DNA of 64,000 nt from Lyophyllum atratum (taxonomy: Eukaryota; Basidiomycota; Agaricomycetes; Agaricales; Lyophyllaceae): assembly GCA_014905825.1 (NCBI GenBank), contig JACGCN010000004.1:310001-374000 (forward strand), read 5' to 3'. The translations under genes were made by a program, and so were the position numbers. Each line of letters begins with the position of its first letter. Position 1 is the first letter of the stretch. The notes beneath the pieces were generated by a model. That model saw nothing but the letters and a program-made list of their open reading frames with translations. It made no database searches and was not told the origin of the DNA. Below are positions 59,745 to 64,000 of this stretch, in pieces.

Positions 59745-60716
59745 TAGTGTTGCCGCGAAGTGAATTGAACTGAATCGAAGTGACAGTTCGTATCCAGTTC
59801 CTTAAAACGAAGTGGAACGAAGTGAACTGGCGAGGCCTCGCGAAGTGGCAGACAAATAAGGCTCAATAGCATCAATAGCCAGATGGAGGAATTTCGAGCG
59901 CGAGAAATTGGTCTTGCGAGTCTGTCCCATGCGCGTCTATCGCTTTATACCTCATTTCAACGCTAAATGGAAGTTAAAATAAGAGTAATATAATGTCGAT
60001 ATATCCTAGGCCTATCCTGAGGCTTTTTGCATCGAGAGAAGGTCGTCATGCTAGAAGGTCGTCATGCTCCCAGCGAGTCCCCAAACTTCAACTGCTAAGC
60101 AGCTCCTCGACGGGGGCCTGTGGCCCAGAGATGACTGGTCATGACGACACTTTCGGAGTGTAGAACGCTCATATGTCTTACGGACAGCTCGATGTGATCT
60201 GGGAGGAACGTCCATCATGCTCTTCCTGCAGCAAATGGGCAGCAGCGCGGCTGTCATTCCTAAATGATCAGCTTCAGACTTGAATCAGACAAATATGCCG
60301 GATGAATGAGTAATAAGCATTTGAGCTTGAAGCCATCTCAGGGGGTCTATGTCGCGCAAACCGTCGCCACGAAGCTTGCCGTTCTCCAGAGCTTAGGTGC
60401 CGAGATTGACCCAGTTTGACAATCAATAGAAACAGAAAGAAAGCCGCAGAGTCAGGGAAAGTCAGGTTATTGCTATTTGACCTCCTAGGCTGAGGATGGG
60501 ACTTGCGACTCGTGAAACACTAAAGAGCAGGTGTAGAGATGCGCCGATAAGCAGCGCGATCGCTTATCATAGGATTTATCATCATTTGATCAGTTTGTTC
60601 CCAGTTCGTGGACTTACTTCGATGTCACTTCGTCAAAACAAACTGCAACGAAGTGGCATCATTTTCGAACTGAAGCGAATTAACTTCGAATTCAGTTCAC
60701 TTCGGCGGCAACACTA
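59745..60716. mobile_element. Non-autonomous hAT-type element (972 bp)
   Basis: The ends are terminal inverted repeats beginning TAGTGTTGCCGC on both sides, imperfectly extended over about 25 bp (GAAGTGAAYTGAA). An identical 8-bp target duplication GGTCGTGC flanks them; 8 bp is characteristic of the hAT superfamily. Subterminal regions at both ends are crowded with GAAGTG / CACTTC motifs, as expected for transposase binding sites. The interior has no transposase-like frame (longest about 70 codons), so it depends on an autonomous partner elsewhere. The perfect target duplication indicates a fairly recent insertion. It sits about 220 bp upstream of transcription factor 2, in its promoter region. 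Confidence 0.88.
60035..60068. repeat. 16-bp direct tandem duplication inside the hAT-type element
   Basis: AGAAGGTCGTCATGCT occurs twice back to back in the interior of the element. Confidence 0.8.
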
Positions 60717-63313
60717 GGTCGTGCTCCACAACTGCGCAGGCGTGCAGTACTATTCAGTGCAGCTGACGAGAACCCGATACATATCAGCGGTGCACTGTGC
60801 ACCAGACGAGTATCATAATCCAGTGGTGCAACAGACGAAGACGAGTCAGCGACCACCCATCCCACCACAAAAAATTCCACGCCCATTCAAAACCCCATTT
60901 GGCAGAAAAAGTTCCTTTCTCGGGATGGCGCCTCCCCCACCCCGCTCGATCACTCACGACCCTCTCTCTCCAGCCCTACCCTCCCCCCTGCCCACCACAC
61001 ATATCCACCCACCATTCTCCCCAAACCGTCTGGGTGCAAAGGCTTAGAAAAACCCCATCAACACCCGTCTCTGCCAGCGCATGCGAGAATCACGGACACT
61101 GCCGGAATCGAGATTCTTCACGTCTTAGTTGGGCAAGGGACTTGGCCATGGGGCAGGTGATGGTATTGGAATGGAGGTACGTTCTGATAGTTATCCAGGT
61201 GGCTTTACTAATACGACATTCGTCGCGCGAGCTTTCACCGGGGGTGCGTATGTATGTGTACAATGCTTACCTTCCTAACTTCTTCACTCAGGGTAGTGCC
61301 ATACGACAACGCGACCCTTACCACGATGACGACTACTTCGAGTTCTCGACGCGGGGATGAGCACCGACGACGCCCCTTCCCCATCTATCGACACAGGCTC
61401 GCACGGCGTTTACGTTAAGCGCGCCGTCGAATTCGGCCAAGCGACCGAGACGGATGAGGTCACCTGTTGGGGACAATGACTCTGAGATCCGAAGTTACTC
61501 GGTGGATCTGGTGGTAAGGAACGACCCATGTCCATTTATCCATGTTGTATGTATGTAAGCATAGCTGAACAGGCCGAATGAGTTTGAGTTTATAGATGCG
61601 GATCCACAGCAGAAAGGAGAACTTAAAGTTGTCAGATAGTATTATAACGTAGGATTGAGCTGGATCGCAGGAGGCCGATGGTTTTCGCGTGAGCTGGTGG
61701 GAGTGCTGATCATGGGAGCTTTATCGACACAAGCTTGATTCCTTTTTTCTGCTATTTTCTCTCATGGCCCAGCGATAATCATGAGGCGAGTCCCGAAAAA
61801 AAATAGATCTGAATCAGCAGTGGGATGGGTCATTATAAGCGGCCCCATCTCCATTCCCGCGAGAGAAGGTGGATACGCGAGAGGGTGTGTGTGCATGTAC
61901 AATGATACGAAGCCACGAAGCAAGAAGAGGATGAGAGATAGGAAGACGTGCCAGCGTACGACTCGGAGAAAGTGATCAGGCCGCCAGCCAGCGTGTCTGT
62001 CATGATTATGATAAGATCAGTTGGAGAAGTTCGAGTTCTTCTGATACTGATACTGGAGGTGATAGGTGTACCGTGTACATAGGTGCTGTCTGCCATTCCC
62101 AGGGGCAGGGGCAGGCCTGGTGTCCACATGCACCGTAGTGTCCAAATGTCGCGTTGGTGGTGTCGCTGTCAGGTCCGGGTAAACTTGAACCTCAGGAAGA
62201 TGCTTCGAAAAAACATGACGAGCATCTGTACGCGCGTGTAGATTGTAAACAGTCAGGCGCTTTAGTCACTTAGGGTGGTAAATGCGGGAGGAATGGAAGC
62301 GCGAGCAGGCTAGATCATGGACGTAGGCACGTCGGGGGTGTCGGGGGTAGGCGCCTCACAGGATAGTAGGGTGCGAATGCCTGCTGGGGAGGTGATCCAT
62401 CGGGCGACCGCCGAACAAGCGCTCGATGACTCGTCCTGACTGTTCTCGGGATCCAAACATAGACCTGGAACGTACACGATGTGTGCTCGGGATCCAAGCA
62501 TAGAACTGGAACGTACACGATCTGTATCCGGCCCCGTGCATTGAGATCTGGTTGGTGGACTACTCGTAGACCCATCGGCATCGGGGATGTGGAAAATACG
62601 TCTGGGCCGGTCGAGATGATGTTTCGTCGTTCATATCAGAGCACGATAGTGATGACACGGGCATGTCAGCGGCGCCCATACCTGATCATGAGCTATGACC
62701 GCGATGCTGATGTCCAGTCCAGGGCGGTGGATGATGCCGCCAGGTCATAGCCTGTATCCTATTCCTGGATAGGTGATCCGTCGGGCTGGATGGTTCTAGT
62801 CGGGCATGGGCCCCGAACAGAGGGGAAGACGTGTAAGTGGAGGGTGAAACATGGGCGTGGGTGTGGGTGTGGGTGCGTGGTTTTCCGCGCCCCGAAGCGT
62901 GTGTTGAGAGGAGTGTGGGGAGCGGGAGAACATACTGTCTTCGGTGCACTGAAGCGACGTGTAGTGGACGATTCAGACGGGGTCAACGCCCGAAAAGCGT
63001 ACGAGATGGGCATTGGTATGTTGGGTATACGACGTCGCTGGCGCCCGCTGCGAATTCGAAGACCTGTCGGGCGCACTGTAGGACGTTCACGACCTTCCAT
63101 CTTGGGGAAGAAGCTGCCTTGGGATGGTGGGAAGAGCGGACGGTGGACGGCGTTCGCGGGTATTTATTCGCGCACGTGGACGTGCAGGGCCGCGGAGTCG
63201 TGTCGGTGCTTCTTCGGCGTCTTCGGCTTGGGAACTTCAACATCCCACGCCTGTCCCTCTCTCCGACGCGCTTTTCCCATTCATCTGAGTGTAAGGCCGC
63301 CTTGTGACCAGCC
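60717..63313. other. Region between hAT-type element and sterol isomerase gene
   Basis: About 2.6 kb. It begins with the right target duplication (60717-60724). Proline-rich and Thr-rich frames between 60900 and 61490 might be exons of a small spliced gene, but I could not build a convincing model. A 41-bp tandem duplication lies at 62445-62526. The promoter of the isomerase gene is at the right end. Confidence 0.4.
62445..62526. repeat. 41-bp imperfect tandem duplication
   Basis: Two adjacent copies starting CTCGGGATCCAA at 62445 and 62486, differing at a few positions. Confidence 0.85.
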
Positions 63314-64000
63314 ATGACCGCAGCGACGACAAAAACACTCGCAGACATCTTCACGCTCACGTCGGCGTACTCACTCGCGGGCGTGCTCGGCGTGTACATC
63401 ATCGCGTATGTCGGCTCACGCGTTTTCTTGCCTAAGAACGCGCCGCGTATCGATAGGTATACGTTTATCTGGCTCGTAAGTCGCTATCCCTGTCTTCATG
63501 CCCATCTTGCTGATGTTGGGATGTGATGTGATGTAGGCATTCGACGCCTTGATCCACTTTTCCTTCGAAGGTTCCTTCTTATACCTCTCCACGTTCGGAC
63601 GGCAGGTGAATACCAGCACCGGCCCCTTCGCTGCCATGTGTACGTCCCCTCTCCCCCTCTTAACTTTTACCACTCCTGACACCCCGTTTTTGCCTTTCCT
63701 CGCAGGGCGCGAATACGCCGCAGCCGACTTCCGCTGGGGCTTCGCGGACCCAACGGTCGTGTCCCTCGAGATCCTCACCGTCCTCGGCGCTGGGCCCCTC
63801 TGCTGCTATATCCTCACGCTGCTCGCGCGGGGGGACCCGGCGAGGCATTATTGGATTGTGGTGTTGAGTACTGCGGAGCTTTATGGCGGGTGAGCTTGTC
63901 TTAAAGTGGAAGTGGGGGTGGATGGATGCTGATTCTGTGTGGGGGTGGTATGAAAGGTGGATGACGTTTTGTCCGGAGTGGTTGACTGGGAGCCCGAACC
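63314..64000 (+). CDS. Sterol delta8-delta7 isomerase, EBP/EXPERA family (5' part, cut by right edge)
   Basis: ATG at 63314 (MTAATTKTLADIFTLTSAYS). Three exons and the start of a fourth are visible. Transmembrane segment 1 is SLAGVLGVYIIAYVGSRVF. Exon 2 has FDALIHFSFEGSFLYL, containing the conserved His and Glu of emopamil-binding protein. Exon 3 begins WREYAAADFRWGFADPTVVSLEILTV with the second conserved Glu, then a further membrane segment (GPLCCYILTLLAR) and YWIVVLSTAELYGG. The fourth exon reads WMTFCPEWLTGSPN as the window ends. EBP moves the ring double bond from C8 to C7 in sterol biosynthesis at the ER. Fungi classically use ERG2 for this step, but many basidiomycetes also encode EBP-type proteins. 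The 3' end lies outside the window. Confidence 0.88.

Noticed and set aside
62790..63402. Overlapping frames of 110-175 codons on both strands upstream of the sterol isomerase
   Set aside because: They overlap each other in several frames, are Arg/His/Thr-rich without motifs, and one runs antisense into the isomerase start.

Overview
This window comes from a filamentous basidiomycete, most likely an Agaricomycete. Genes are intron-dense, with GT-AG introns mostly of 50-65 nt. They encode fungal families such as KNH/Kre9-domain secreted proteins, Zn2Cys6 regulators with the basidiomycete-type 'FILANTEQLH' linker, an F-BAR/C1/SH3 Bzz1, a DPBB (RlpA-like) secreted protein and a fungal peroxin. 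I see no bacterial-type operons, rRNA, tRNA or CRISPR arrays. CDS coordinates are outer spans (start codon to stop codon, introns included). Where I resolved splice sites by hand and the exons summed to a multiple of three, the entry says so.

Layout: (1) 1-366, the 5' part of an unknown gene leaving the left edge. (2) 1620-7810, two tandem 4-coumarate-CoA-ligase-like adenylating enzymes on the minus strand, ending in PKL and ARL, which are peroxisomal-signal-like tripeptides. (3) 8420-12386, a minus-strand peroxin-like gene ending in PRL, with a 1,165-nt intron that houses an array of 114/120-bp tandem repeats. (4) 13338-15201, a secreted beta-helix GH28-like hydrolase. (5) 15909-17951, two KNH/Kre9-type small secreted proteins. 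(6) 18487-18987, a DUF427 protein. (7) 19881-24800, a Rif1-like telomere/replication-timing protein, convergent with (8) 25037-27104, a cyclopropane-fatty-acid-synthase-like methyltransferase. (9) 27734-30922, a tandem pair of paralogues of unknown function. (10) About 3.6 kb without a recognisable gene. (11) 34550-36483, two more KNH/Kre9 proteins, the second GPI-anchored. (12) 37306-37973, a secreted DPBB protein. (13) 40604-43717, Bzz1-like. (14) 46388-47680, the Caf1/Pop2 deadenylase. (15) 48236-49724, a multi-pass membrane protein. (16) 51803-59523, two tandem Zn2Cys6 transcription factors. (17) 59745-60716, a non-autonomous hAT-type element with an 8-bp target duplication. (18) 63314 to the right edge, a sterol isomerase (EBP family).

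Several genes share likely themes rather than one pathway. The left part has a peroxisome theme (two CoA ligases with PTS1-like ends beside a peroxin). Secreted cell-wall proteins recur (KNH/Kre9 x4, DPBB, GH28-like). Lipid and sterol enzymes (CFA synthase-like, EBP) are at separate loci. Four local tandem duplications (CoA ligases, KNH proteins, the unknown pair, the Zn2Cys6 pair) dominate the gene content.

The most notable structures are the repeat-bearing intron, the precisely bounded hAT-like element, and a 13-nt micro-exon inside the zinc-cluster coding sequence of both transcription factors, followed in one of them by a GC-AG intron.
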